Shown piece by piece: positions 7,037-14,862 of a stretch of 25,268 nt of DNA (position 1 is its first letter; each line of letters starts with the position of its first letter). This DNA comes from an uncultured Bdellovibrio sp. (lineage in GTDB: Bacteria > Bdellovibrionota > Bdellovibrionia > Bdellovibrionales > Bdellovibrionaceae). Where the stretch lies: the NCBI RefSeq assembly GCF_946478835.1, contig NZ_CAMLDV010000038.1:1-25268 (forward strand). Reading direction: 5' to 3'. Under the pieces are notes generated by a model. That model was given only the letters and a program-made list of their open reading frames with translations, searched no databases and had not been told where the DNA came from. Position numbers and translations under genes: made by a program.

Positions 7037-7453
7037 ATGATCGTTCGAGAAATCATGCATCCTAAAGCAAAGGTGATTAACTTTTCTCACACCGTCGACG
7101 AAGCTGCGCGGTTGATGGAGCAGGAAGATTGCGGCTCTATTCCCGTTGAGAAAGACGATAAAATGATCGGCATGCTCACAGACCGCGACATCGCGATTCG
7201 TGTGGTGGCCAAAGGTAAAGATCCTAAGAAAACAAAAGTTCAAGAAGTGATGAGTGAAGGAATTAATTACTGCTATGACGACGATGATATTGCAGAGGTC
7301 AGCAAAAAAATGTCAGGACGTCAGCATCGCCGCCTGCCTGTTGTTGATAGAAACAAACGCCTGGTCGGCATGGTGAGCTTAGGTGACTTAGCCAACAAAG
7401 GACATGACGCCAACATCACTCACGAAACCTTATCGAACATTGCTCACCACTAA
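7037..7453 (+). CDS. Two-CBS-domain protein
   Basis: Stand-alone CBS-pair (Bateman) protein of 138 residues. CBS 1 spans about 3-60 and carries the GMLTDRDIAIR signature at 45-55. CBS 2 spans about 67-122 with GMVSLGDLA at 111-119. Such proteins bind adenosyl nucleotides (AMP, ATP, SAM) in the cytosol and act as energy or stress sensors. No effector domain is fused. The ATG has AAGGAG seven bases upstream. Two copies of the TTTCAGAGGGAAA motif lie before it, so it may share control with the neighbouring transpeptidase and methyltransferase genes. A bidirectional terminator follows. Confidence 0.88.
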   Translation: MIVREIMHPKAKVINFSHTVDEAARLMEQEDCGSIPVEKDDKMIGMLTDRDIAIRVVAKGKDPKKTKVQEVMSEGINYCYDDDDIAEVSKKMSGRQHRRLPVVDRNKRLVGMVSLGDLANKGHDANITHETLSNIAHH

Positions 7454-7485
7454 AAAAAGAAGGGCTGTCGATGCAGCCCTTTTTA
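7452..7485. terminator. Bidirectional terminator shared by CBS gene and sfsA
   Basis: AGGGCTG (7461-7467) pairs with CAGCCCT (7474-7480). A run of five T follows on the plus strand (7480-7484), and the A-rich stretch at 7452-7460 gives the T tract for the minus strand. It serves both convergent genes. Confidence 0.88.
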
Positions 7486-8214
7486 TCAAAGCTTCAAAGG
7501 CAAAAGAGTTTCTGACAACTCCACTGAATCGGGACTGAGATCCACCAACAAAGGCGAAATTTTAACCCCTTTATGGTAAGCCTCTCTCAATAATTTTCCA
7601 TATTCAGGATCAATATGATCCGCCGGAGCAAAACTTCCACAGTCATGACGTTGCACCGTGAAAACCAGTTCAGCCGTGTGACCTTGATCAAGCAACGACA
7701 TCAGTTCACGCAAATGTTTTTGTCCACGCTCTGAAACAGCATCAGGAAATTTAGCCACACCGTCTTCATTCAAAGTGACGTTCTTCACTTCGATGTGGTG
7801 ATGTTTGTCGCTGCCTTTCTTTTTCAAAACGAAATCCAAACGGGTCTCGCCGTTGATTTTATATTCGGCCTTGGCTTCATCATAGTGAGCCCAATGTGCA
7901 AAAGTGCCGACAATTTCAGGGTGACCAACAACACGTTCCAAAGTTTCGCGCATGATGATGTTCGGAGTGGCGGTATTAACACCCACCCACGCTCCGGCTG
8001 GAGACTTGATCATCTCCAATGTGAACTTGAGCTTACGTTCCGGATTGTCACTTTCAGAGAACAGGCAGTGCTGACCAGGGTTGTTCACACTCTTCAAACT
8101 CCCCGTGTTCGGCAAATGTGCAGTGATTTTTTGCCCTTGCCACTCGATGTCGGCAAAGAAGCGTTTATAGCGTTGCAGGAAGATCCCTTCTTGTAACTTG
8201 CGAGTAAATTTCAT
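7486..8214 (-). CDS. sfsA: SfsA family protein (sugar fermentation stimulation / DNA-binding nuclease fold)
   Basis: A full-length SfsA homologue of 242 residues. Family signatures are visible in order: RYKRFFADIEW at the N-terminus, HLPNTGSL at 33-40, TRLDF at 124-128, HIEVKNVTL at 140-148, FPDAVSERGQKHLREL at about 156-171 and the FTVQRHDCGSFAPADHIDPEYG block near the C-terminus. D127, E142 and K144 form a PD-(D/E)XK-like nuclease core. E. coli SfsA was found as a factor increasing maltose fermentation genes and binds nucleic acid; its physiological role remains vague. The ATG at 8214 has a modest AAGGGA ribosome site. It ends at the bidirectional terminator shared with the CBS gene. Confidence 0.93.
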   Translation of the reverse strand: MKFTRKLQEGIFLQRYKRFFADIEWQGQKITAHLPNTGSLKSVNNPGQHCLFSESDNPERKLKFTLEMIKSPAGAWVGVNTATPNIIMRETLERVVGHPEIVGTFAHWAHYDEAKAEYKINGETRLDFVLKKKGSDKHHHIEVKNVTLNEDGVAKFPDAVSERGQKHLRELMSLLDQGHTAELVFTVQRHDCGSFAPADHIDPEYGKLLREAYHKGVKISPLLVDLSPDSVELSETLLPLKL

Positions 8215-8389
8215 AGGAGTCCCTTCGAAGGCCTTAATTTCACTCTCAAATTAGTCGTTTTCCGGCGAATTTGTCGATGGCTTTCCTTGGAACTCCGAAT
8301 AATGCAAAAACCCCGTGCATTTCTTCTCGTTAATGCATGGCGTAATTAAGTGCAAATGCTCTATGACGGGACTAGAAGGGAGTGTTCAT

Positions 8390-8395
8390 AAAGGA
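8390..8395 (+). promoter_or_regulatory. Ribosome binding site deciding the lipA start
   Basis: AAAGGA lies six bases before the ATG at 8402. Two in-frame upstream starts (8315, and 8363 in a repeat of CTATGACGG) lack a site and would add residues not expected in LipA. Confidence 0.7.
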
Positions 8396-8401
8396 CAAAC
8401 T

Positions 8402-9331
8402 ATGACGGTCAAAAAGCCTATTACTCCGAAGCCTTCTTGGCTGAAAGTGCGCGCGCCTTCCGGCGAAAATTACACGCGCATCAAGGAGATGATGAGCGAT
8501 TTGAAACTGGCGACAGTTTGTCAGGAGGCGCGCTGCCCGAACATTGGCGAATGTTGGTCTGGCGGAACGGCAACAATCATGATCATGGGCGAGGTTTGCA
8601 CTCGCGGTTGTCGCTTCTGCAACGTGAAGACCGGAAATCCAAAAGGAGTTTTAGATCCTTTTGAACCTGAAAAGGTCGCCTACTCGGTTTCGCAAATGAG
8701 TCTTGAGTACATCGTTATCACAACGGTGGACAGAGACGATTTGCCAGATCAAGGAGCGGAGCATTTTTCGCGCACGGTGACGACGTTGAAAAAACTCGCA
8801 CCGAATTTGATCGTAGAAATTTTGGCGGGAGATTTCCGCGGCGATCAAAACCTTGTGAACCAATTGACGGACGCAAAACCTGATGTGTATGCGCACAACG
8901 TAGAAACTGTTGAACGCTTAACACCGAAGGTGCGTGACCCGCGAGCGGGCTACCGTCAAAGCTTGCGTGTTTTGGAGATGGTGAAAGAGCGCGATGCGAC
9001 TCGCTACACGAAATCTTCGATCATGCTGGGTCTTGGAGAAACCGACGAAGAAATTCTGCAAACGCTGAAGGATCTTCGTGGAGTTGGCTGCGATGTGGTG
9101 ACTTTTGGTCAATACTTGCAACCCACACCAAGACATCTCAAAGTAGTGGATTACGTCACTCCGGAAAAATTCCAAGAGTGGCAAAAGGTGGCCGAGGACA
9201 TGGGTTACTTGTATGTAGCTTCAGGTCCGTTGGTGCGCAGCTCTTACCGTGCCGGTGAATTCTTTATGAAGGGAATCATCGAAAAAAAGAGAGCTGCCGA
9301 ATTGAATAAAGAATTAAATAACGTTTTTTAG
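8402..9331 (+). CDS. lipA: Lipoyl synthase
   Basis: Radical-SAM lipoyl synthase, 309 residues, which inserts two sulfurs into protein-bound octanoyl groups. The auxiliary-cluster cysteines C40, C45 and C51 (CQEARCPNIGEC) and the radical-SAM triad C66, C70, C73 (CTRGCRFC) are all present. The C-terminal VRSSYRAG contributes the conserved serine that ligates the auxiliary cluster. TTVDRDDLPDQGA and FGQYLQPTPRHL are further family signatures. Start at 8402 is chosen by its ribosome site. The gene sits 30 bases upstream of the lipoyl-bearing E2 gene, so cofactor synthesis and its substrate are probably co-expressed. No lipB is seen in the window. Confidence 0.96.
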   Translation: MTVKKPITPKPSWLKVRAPSGENYTRIKEMMSDLKLATVCQEARCPNIGECWSGGTATIMIMGEVCTRGCRFCNVKTGNPKGVLDPFEPEKVAYSVSQMSLEYIVITTVDRDDLPDQGAEHFSRTVTTLKKLAPNLIVEILAGDFRGDQNLVNQLTDAKPDVYAHNVETVERLTPKVRDPRAGYRQSLRVLEMVKERDATRYTKSSIMLGLGETDEEILQTLKDLRGVGCDVVTFGQYLQPTPRHLKVVDYVTPEKFQEWQKVAEDMGYLYVASGPLVRSSYRAGEFFMKGIIEKKRAAELNKELNNVF

Positions 9332-9361
9332 ATATCTAAATGCAGAAAGGACTTTCTCAAC

Positions 9362-11026
9362 ATGGCAACTGACGTAAAACTGCCCGAACTTGGCGAAGGT
9401 GTTACAGAAGGTGAATTGGTAAAATGGTTGGTAAAACCAGGTGACTCTGTCAAAGCAGATCAACCTATCGCTGAAGTATTGACTGACAAAGCAACTGTTG
9501 AGGTTCCATCTCCAGTCGCTGGCGTGGTTAAAGATTTGAAATTTAAATCAGGCGATGTTGTGAAAGTCGGAGCAACGATGATCACTTTGGATGGCGCAGG
9601 CGCAACAGCTTCGGCTCCAGCGGCGGCAGCTTCTAAACCTGCAGCACCAAGTGCTTCTACGCAAAGTGCTGGTTCAGCTCCGGCGACGCCTGCGCTCTCC
9701 GCGGCTAAAGCCGCCGATATCAAACTTCCAGAATTGGGTGAAGGTGTTACTGAAGGTGAACTTGTTAAATGGTTGGTAAAACCAGGCGACTCTGTAAAAG
9801 CAGATCAAGCGATTGCAGAAGTTTTGACTGACAAAGCGACTGTGGAGGTTCCAACTCCAGTAGCTGGTGTTGTTAAAGATTTGAAATTCAAATCTGGTGA
9901 TGTGGTTAAAGTTGGTTCAACTATGATCACTCTTGAAGGTGGCGCAGGCGCTGCGGCTCCAGCTCCTCAAGCTCCAGCGGGTGCACAACGTGAAGTTCCT
10001 GCATCTGCTCATGCAAACTTTGCTGCAGCTCATGCTCCGATTCAGTCCAGTTCAGCAGCTGTCGCTGCTGCACATCCTGCGCCCGGCGCGATATTCCCGC
10101 CTGTCGCTGATTCAAAAGTTCTTGCAACTCCAGCGACTCGTCGTTTGGCGCGTGAAATGGGTGTTGATATCAACTCTTTGGGTGGATCAGGTCTTGCGGG
10201 TCGCGTGACTCGTGAAGATGTGTTGTCTGCTAAAGGTGGTGGCGCGGCTCCAGTATCAGCAAAAGCTCCTGCGGCTCCGGGTATGTCGATTCCTAAACCT
10301 TCTTATCAAGGACCTGCGGGTGCGGCTGAAGACCGCGTCCCTCTTGTTGGTATCCGTAAGAAGATTGCTGAAAACATGCAACGTTCTAAACACGTGATCC
10401 CTCACTTCACTATTATGGATGAAGCGAAAGTGGATGCGATGGTGGCGATGCGTGAATCTTTGAAAGAACATGCAGAGAAACATGGAACGAAGATCACTTA
10501 TCTTCCAATCGTGATGAAGGCTTTGATCGCGACAATCCGCGAATTCCCAATGTTCAATGCGTCTATCGACGATGCGGCTGGTGAAATCGTTTACAAAAAA
10601 TACTTCAATCTTGGTTTTGCAGCGGACACTCCAAACGGACTTGTTGTTCCTGTGATCAAGAATGCAGACCAAAAATCCATCTTGGAAATTTCTAAAGAGA
10701 TCTTGGATCTTTCTAAGCGTGCGCGTGACGGTAAATTGAAACCAGATGAAATGAAAGGTGCAACTATCACTGTTACAAACATCGGTTCTATCGGTGGCAC
10801 TTATGCAACTCCAGTGATCAACCATCCTGAAGTGGCGATTCTTGGTATGTACAAGATCGATGAAAAACCGGTTATCAAAGATGGCCAGTTGAAAGCGATC
10901 AAAGTGATGAACTACACAATGACAGCGGACCACCGTTTGATCGACGGCGCGGTTGCAGCTCGTTTCTTGGCAGCCTTCATCGCTCGTATTGAAAACCCAG
11001 GTAAAATGTTGGTGGAGCTAATCTAA
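9362..11026 (+). CDS. Dihydrolipoamide acyltransferase (E2) of a 2-oxoacid dehydrogenase complex, two lipoyl domains
   Basis: E2 core subunit of 554 residues. Two lipoyl domains (about 4-78 and 119-193) carry the lipoylated lysines K43 and K158 in TDKATVEV. They differ at only a handful of positions. Ala/Pro-rich linkers join them to a peripheral-subunit-binding domain (about 253-290, ATPATRRLAREMGVDI...). The catalytic acyltransferase domain is about 322-554, with the active-site motif DHRLIDG (His524, Asp528). It transfers acyl groups from E1 to CoA. Sequence does not decide between pyruvate and branched-chain substrates; the architecture fits either pdhC/aceF or bkdB. The lpd start codon overlaps its stop by one base, and lipA lies directly upstream. 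No E1 gene is in the window. Confidence 0.95.
   Translation: MATDVKLPELGEGVTEGELVKWLVKPGDSVKADQPIAEVLTDKATVEVPSPVAGVVKDLKFKSGDVVKVGATMITLDGAGATASAPAAAASKPAAPSASTQSAGSAPATPALSAAKAADIKLPELGEGVTEGELVKWLVKPGDSVKADQAIAEVLTDKATVEVPTPVAGVVKDLKFKSGDVVKVGSTMITLEGGAGAAAPAPQAPAGAQREVPASAHANFAAAHAPIQSSSAAVAAAHPAPGAIFPPVADSKVLATPATRRLAREMGVDINSLGGSGLAGRVTREDVLSAKGGGAAPVSAKAPAAPGMSIPKPSYQGPAGAAEDRVPLVGIRKKIAENMQRSKHVIPHFTIMDEAKVDAMVAMRESLKEHAEKHGTKITYLPIVMKALIATIREFPMFNASIDDAAGEIVYKKYFNLGFAADTPNGLVVPVIKNADQKSILEISKEILDLSKRARDGKLKPDEMKGATITVTNIGSIGGTYATPVINHPEVAILGMYKIDEKPVIKDGQLKAIKVMNYTMTADHRLIDGAVAARFLAAFIARIENPGKMLVELI
9371..9936 (+). repeat. Tandem duplicated lipoyl-domain coding units
   Basis: Bases 9371-9590 and 9716-9936 encode near-identical lipoyl domains, offset by 345 bases (115 codons). 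Across about 75 residues I see only conservative changes, such as P35/A150, S50/T165, A71/S186 and D77/E192. An Ala/Ser/Pro linker separates the units. Confidence 0.85.
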
Positions 11027-12453
11027 TGGCAGCGCAAAATTTTGACGTAGTAGTAATTGGTGCGGGTCCTGGCGGTTATGTTGCTGCCATCCGCTCTGCA
11101 CAACTTGGATTTAAAACAGCTGTCGTTGAAAGAGAATTCTTGGGTGGCGTGTGCTTAAACGTAGGATGCATTCCTTCGAAAGCGATGATCACGGCGACTC
11201 ACCTTTTGCACAAAGCTCAACATAATTTCAAAGAAATGGGCCTGAATATCAAAGGCGGCATCGACGTTGATATGAAACAGCTTGTGAAGTGGAAACAATC
11301 TGTGTCTGACAAAATGTCAGGCGGAGTGAGCCAGCTTCTTAAAGGTTACGGCGTTACTGTTCTTAAAGGTGAAGCAGAATTTAAAACTTCTAAAGAAATC
11401 ACAGTGAAATCTTCTGCCGGAACTGAATCTGTTCAAGCGAAGTACTTCATCGTGGCAACAGGTTCTCGTCCGATTGAAATCCCGGGTTTCAAATTTGATG
11501 AAAAAGATATCTGTTCATCTACAGGCGCTTTGGCGTTTGATACAATTCCAAAACGCATCGCTGTTATCGGCGGTGGTTACATTGGGCTTGAGATTTCCTC
11601 TTACCTCAGAAAATTGGGCACAGAAGTGACTGTGATCGAAGCCCAAGCTTCCTTGCTTGCAGGCGTTGTTGATCCAGATTGCGCACAGATCGTTGTTCGT
11701 AAGTTGAACAAAGCTGGCGTGAATATCATGTACGGTGCAAAAGCCAAAGGTCAGAAAAAAGTGAAAGACGGTTACGAAGTCACTGTTGAAATCAACGGTA
11801 AAGATGAAGTCGTTAAGTGCGACAAGATTCTTGTGACGGTCGGTCGTCGTCCTAACGGAGACCAAGCAATCTTGAAAGCGGCTGGCATCGCAGTGGACGA
11901 GCGTGGATTTATCAAAGTAGACGCTCAACGCAGAACAAATGTTCAAAATATTTTTGCTATTGGCGATATCGCAGGACAACCAATGTTGGCACACAAAGCG
12001 TCTCACGAAGGTGTTCTTGTGGCTGAAGTGATCGCAGGTCACAACCGCGTTTACGATGCGAAAACAGTTCCGGCTGTTGTCTTCACAGATCCAGAAATCG
12101 CGTCTGCAGGTATGACAGAAGCTGAAGCCAAAGCGAAAGGTCACACGGATCTTTTGGTGTCTCGTTTCCCATTTGCAGCGAACGGCCGTGCCGTGAGCAT
12201 GATGGAAACAGATGGCTTCGTGAAAATGATCGCTGACAAGAAAACACATGTTTTGTTGGGCGTTCACATCGTGGGTCCTGAAGCTTCGAATTTGATCTCT
12301 GAAGCTGTGCTTGCCATCGAAATGGGTGCACGCATTGAAGATCTTGCGCTTTCTATCCATCCTCACCCAACACTGGGTGAAACAATGATGGAAGCGGCTG
12401 AAGCGACTTTGGGTCACGCGATCCACATTATTCAAAAGCCACTTAACAAGTAG
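11026..12453 (+). CDS. lpd: Dihydrolipoamide dehydrogenase (E3)
   Basis: FAD-dependent E3 of 475 residues that reoxidises dihydrolipoyl groups with NAD+. The N-terminal FAD motif GAGPGGYVA is at 12-20. The redox-active disulfide is C43-LNVG-C48. A second Rossmann motif, IGGGYIGLE, is the NAD site. A GDI-containing FAD signature (IFAIGDIAGQPMLAHKA) and the catalytic dyad H447-PTLG-E452 complete the family pattern. The ATG overlaps the E2 stop as TAATG, with a GGTGGAG ribosome site inside the E2 gene, so translation is likely coupled. It ends the lipA-E2-E3 unit at a strong terminator. Besides the neighbouring complex, E3 usually serves the other lipoyl enzymes as well. Confidence 0.96.
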   Translation: MAAQNFDVVVIGAGPGGYVAAIRSAQLGFKTAVVEREFLGGVCLNVGCIPSKAMITATHLLHKAQHNFKEMGLNIKGGIDVDMKQLVKWKQSVSDKMSGGVSQLLKGYGVTVLKGEAEFKTSKEITVKSSAGTESVQAKYFIVATGSRPIEIPGFKFDEKDICSSTGALAFDTIPKRIAVIGGGYIGLEISSYLRKLGTEVTVIEAQASLLAGVVDPDCAQIVVRKLNKAGVNIMYGAKAKGQKKVKDGYEVTVEINGKDEVVKCDKILVTVGRRPNGDQAILKAAGIAVDERGFIKVDAQRRTNVQNIFAIGDIAGQPMLAHKASHEGVLVAEVIAGHNRVYDAKTVPAVVFTDPEIASAGMTEAEAKAKGHTDLLVSRFPFAANGRAVSMMETDGFVKMIADKKTHVLLGVHIVGPEASNLISEAVLAIEMGARIEDLALSIHPHPTLGETMMEAAEATLGHAIHIIQKPLNK

Positions 12454-12477
12454 TTCTTGAAATAAAATGTTCTTTGC

Positions 12478-12513
12478 AAAAGCTCAGTGGAGAAATCCTC
12501 TGAGCTTTTTTTT
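12478..12513 (+). terminator. Intrinsic terminator after lpd
   Basis: AAAAGCTCAG (12478-12487) pairs with CTGAGCTTTT (12500-12509), with two further pairs above one mismatch. It runs into a tract of eight T. It ends the lipA-E2-lpd operon. Confidence 0.92.
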
Positions 12514-12622
12514 CGTCTTTTGACAGGTCCCTTCACGACACCGATTTTTTCGGCATCATTTGTGCACAATATTTGGTACAAATAAAAAAAGAGCCACATT
12601 GACACTTTTCTTTGGGGGAAAA

Positions 12623-13054
12623 ATGAAAAATATGTTCTTGGCTTTGCTAATCGTGTGCGGTTTGGCACCATTGGCGCAAGCTGACATCAATGACAACATG
12701 GGTAATGCAGACACTTCTTACGTGAGACCGGGACCTCGTCCTCCAGGTCGTCCTGATCCTTATCCAGGTCCGGGACCTGTGCGCCCTGATCCTCGTCCGG
12801 AGCCACGTCCAAATCCAGGTTATCCTCCGTATCCACCGCCACCAAATTATTCGTATGAGCATGTGACATGCACGTCTTATAACTATCGTTATAACGAGTG
12901 CTACTTCAACGACTACAGACTTGTTGAAATCCGCATCTGGGCTCAGCATTCTTACGATGCTTGCATCTGGGGACGCACAGCGGGCGTTTACGGCAATCGC
13001 ATTTGGGTTGACCGTGGTTGCAGCGCCACGTTTGAAATTGTTCATCAGTACTAA
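12623..13054 (+). CDS. Secreted Pro-rich protein with a DUF3011-like domain
   Basis: Exported protein of 143 residues, started at the ATG at 12623, which has a GGGGG ribosome site four bases upstream. Residues 1-20 are a signal peptide ending AQA. About 30-73 is a low-complexity stretch rich in Pro, Arg, Gly and Asp, with repeated PDP/PRP units. The C-terminal part, about 80-143, has four cysteines and the pattern VTC...NEC...ACIWG...IWVDRGCSATFEI. This matches DUF3011, a small, probably disulfide-linked domain of unknown function in envelope proteins. The gene stands alone between two terminators. The function is unknown; a surface or wall role is an inference from the signal peptide and linker. 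Confidence 0.8.
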   Translation: MKNMFLALLIVCGLAPLAQADINDNMGNADTSYVRPGPRPPGRPDPYPGPGPVRPDPRPEPRPNPGYPPYPPPPNYSYEHVTCTSYNYRYNECYFNDYRLVEIRIWAQHSYDACIWGRTAGVYGNRIWVDRGCSATFEIVHQY

Positions 13055-13078
13055 TTGGTGAATACATTCTTACAAATC

Positions 13079-13107
13079 GAAAACCCGCAGCATTCTGCGG
13101 GTTTTTT
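13079..13107 (+). terminator. Intrinsic terminator after the DUF3011 gene
   Basis: AAACCCGCAG (13081-13090) pairs perfectly with CTGCGGGTTT (13095-13104) around a four-base loop, followed by six T in all. It ends 27 bases before the next start, so the DUF72 gene needs a promoter overlapping this hairpin or relies on read-through. Confidence 0.92.
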
Positions 13108-13133
13108 ATTTTCAAATCAGTTACTTTTAAAAA

Positions 13134-14015
13134 ATGGAAATCAGAATCGGCATTTCAGGTTGGCTTTATCCTCCGTGGAGAAAGATCTTTTATCCCGCAG
13201 ATCTTCCGCAGAAAAAAGAACTCGCCTATGCCAGCAGACAGGTTTCTTCCATTGAAATCAATGGCTCATTCTATCACTATCAAAAACCGGAATCATATCA
13301 ACGCTGGTATTCAGAAACGCCGAAGGATTTTGTTTTTTCCGTCAAAGGTCCCCAGTACATTACTCACATTCGCCGTTTGCGTGAGATCGAAATGCCTTTG
13401 GCAAATTTCTTTGCGTCAGGCGTTTTGTATCTCGATCACAAACTGGGATGTTTTCTTTGGCAGTTCCCGCCGAGCTTTCTTTACAATGAAGAACGGTTAG
13501 AAACATTTTTTAAACTTTTACCACGCACGTTTTCAGAAGCTGCAAAACTTTCTGACAAATCTGACCGCTTTTCACCTGAATATCCCGCGGCTCTTCGCAA
13601 ACAATCCCGTGAATTGCGGCACGCGATTGAAATCCGCCATCACAGTTTTGAAAATCCGTTTTTTATTGAGCTTGTTCGCAAATACAACATCGCAATTGTT
13701 TTCGCCGATACGGCCGGGAAATGGCCCTATATCGAAGATGTCACCGCTGATTTTTTATACTTACGTCTGCACGGCGATGAGGAGATTTACAAAAGCGGTT
13801 ACGATATTGAAACCCTGAATTGGTGGGCCGACCGAATTAAAATCTGGTCCAAAGGAAAACTTCCAAAAGATGCTTTGAATGTTGTCGATCTCCCCGTCGA
13901 GAAACGACAAAGAGACGTCTATGTCTATTTTGACAACGATATCAAAGTCCGGGCGCCAGAGGACGCTCAAACGCTGATGAAGCTTCTTAAAGTCAAAAAA
14001 CCCCAAGAAATTTGA
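13134..14015 (+). CDS. DUF72 family protein (YecE-like)
   Basis: A DUF72/YecE-like protein of 293 residues, predicted TIM-barrel-like. Signatures are the N-terminal RIGISGWLYPPWRKIFYP, the SSIEINGSFYHYQKPESYQRW block (about 40-60), FVFSVKGPQYITH, FLWQFPPSF, a mid-protein RHAIEIRHHSF and a C-terminal VYVYFDNDIKVRAPEDAQTL. The biochemical role of the family is unsettled. The ATG has no recognisable Shine-Dalgarno, only an A-rich leader, and a terminator lies immediately upstream. The amidotransferase-type hydrolase gene follows after 31 bases on the same strand and is probably co-transcribed. Confidence 0.9.
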   Translation: MEIRIGISGWLYPPWRKIFYPADLPQKKELAYASRQVSSIEINGSFYHYQKPESYQRWYSETPKDFVFSVKGPQYITHIRRLREIEMPLANFFASGVLYLDHKLGCFLWQFPPSFLYNEERLETFFKLLPRTFSEAAKLSDKSDRFSPEYPAALRKQSRELRHAIEIRHHSFENPFFIELVRKYNIAIVFADTAGKWPYIEDVTADFLYLRLHGDEEIYKSGYDIETLNWWADRIKIWSKGKLPKDALNVVDLPVEKRQRDVYVYFDNDIKVRAPEDAQTLMKLLKVKKPQEI

Positions 14016-14046
14016 CAGTGCTTTTTTTGAGGTTCAAGATTTTAAT

Positions 14047-14862
14047 ATGGAAACAAGCAAGCCTCTTCTGATTGGCCTTTCTCCACGTATTTTGCATGAA
14101 GCTCCTGAGGGCTTTGAAGCCCGCGGAAAAACTATTCAATACCTTGAGCAAAACCTTGCGCACTTGATTTCTAAACACGGCGCCTTGGTATTTATGGTTC
14201 CGTCTCTGGAGTCCGAATCTCTTTTAAACAAAGAAGATCTCAACGTCGATCAATATGCGGAAGTTTTAGATGGTTTGGTCCTGCAAGGTGGTGTAGATAT
14301 TTCGCCGTCTTTGTATGGTGAAGAACCTATTCCTGCGATGGAGAAGCAACGGCTGGATCCTGTGCGCGATCGCTATGAAATGAAACTTTTAAAAGCATTT
14401 GCGAAAAGAAATAAACCCGTCCTGGGAATTTGCCGCGGTTTTCAACTGATGAATGTTTTTAAGGGTGGAACTCTTTTTCAAGATCTCCCCACGCAAAGGC
14501 CTGACAAAGTCGCGCATTATAAGGCGGAACTTTACGATCACCTCACTCACAGCGTGGAAATTGAGCCCGGCGGAAAACTTTCTAAGATGTATTTCCACGG
14601 CGGAGAAATAGTTTCTATTCATCATCAGGGAATTAAAAAACTGGGTGACGGTTTGCAAGTGGAAGCGACGTCGTCGGATGGATTGATTGAAGCGTTTAGC
14701 AGCAGCAAGGATCGTTTTTTCGTCGGCGTGCAATGGCATCCGGAATTTCATAAAGACTTTGAAGAGCACTTTCTTTCGTCGGAACCTCTTGTGAAAAGCT
14801 TTCTTGAAGCTTGTCTTAACAAAGAGGCTCCGCCGCCAGAACCTGTTGTGAATCCGTCTTAA
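14047..14862 (+). CDS. Class I amidotransferase-like hydrolase (gamma-glutamyl hydrolase / PuuD family, C26)
   Basis: A C26-type glutamine-amidotransferase-fold hydrolase of 271 residues. The nucleophile Cys129 is in LGICRGFQ. The partner residues are His231 and Glu233 in VGVQWHPEF. LVLQGGVDISPSLYGE at 78-92 is the family's oxyanion-side signature. Members cut gamma-glutamyl bonds, for example gamma-glutamyl-GABA (PuuD) or folate polyglutamate. Without pathway neighbours the substrate is open. The last 12 residues are Pro-rich. It follows DUF72 by 31 bases with a weak GAGG ribosome site some 15 bases away. Its TAA overlaps the stop of the convergent gene as TTAA. Confidence 0.9.
   Translation: METSKPLLIGLSPRILHEAPEGFEARGKTIQYLEQNLAHLISKHGALVFMVPSLESESLLNKEDLNVDQYAEVLDGLVLQGGVDISPSLYGEEPIPAMEKQRLDPVRDRYEMKLLKAFAKRNKPVLGICRGFQLMNVFKGGTLFQDLPTQRPDKVAHYKAELYDHLTHSVEIEPGGKLSKMYFHGGEIVSIHHQGIKKLGDGLQVEATSSDGLIEAFSSSKDRFFVGVQWHPEFHKDFEEHFLSSEPLVKSFLEACLNKEAPPPEPVVNPS

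Noticed and set aside
8315..8401. Longer lipA start at 8315
   Set aside because: Extra residues (MHFFSLMHG...) do not resemble LipA. The ATG at 8402 has AAAGGA six bases upstream.
11515..12435. 306-residue minus-strand reading opposite lpd
   Set aside because: It is a shadow of the well-supported lpd gene, rich in His/Cys/Phe from antisense codons, with no family signature.
12520..12604. TTGACA sequences (12520-12525 and 12599-12604) as sigma-70 promoter
   Set aside because: No convincing -10 lies 16-18 bases downstream of either one, and the second is too close to the ribosome site.
12647..13045. Arg/Trp-rich minus-strand reading opposite the DUF3011 gene
   Set aside because: It is the antisense shadow of the Pro-rich coding region, without ribosome site or recognisable fold.
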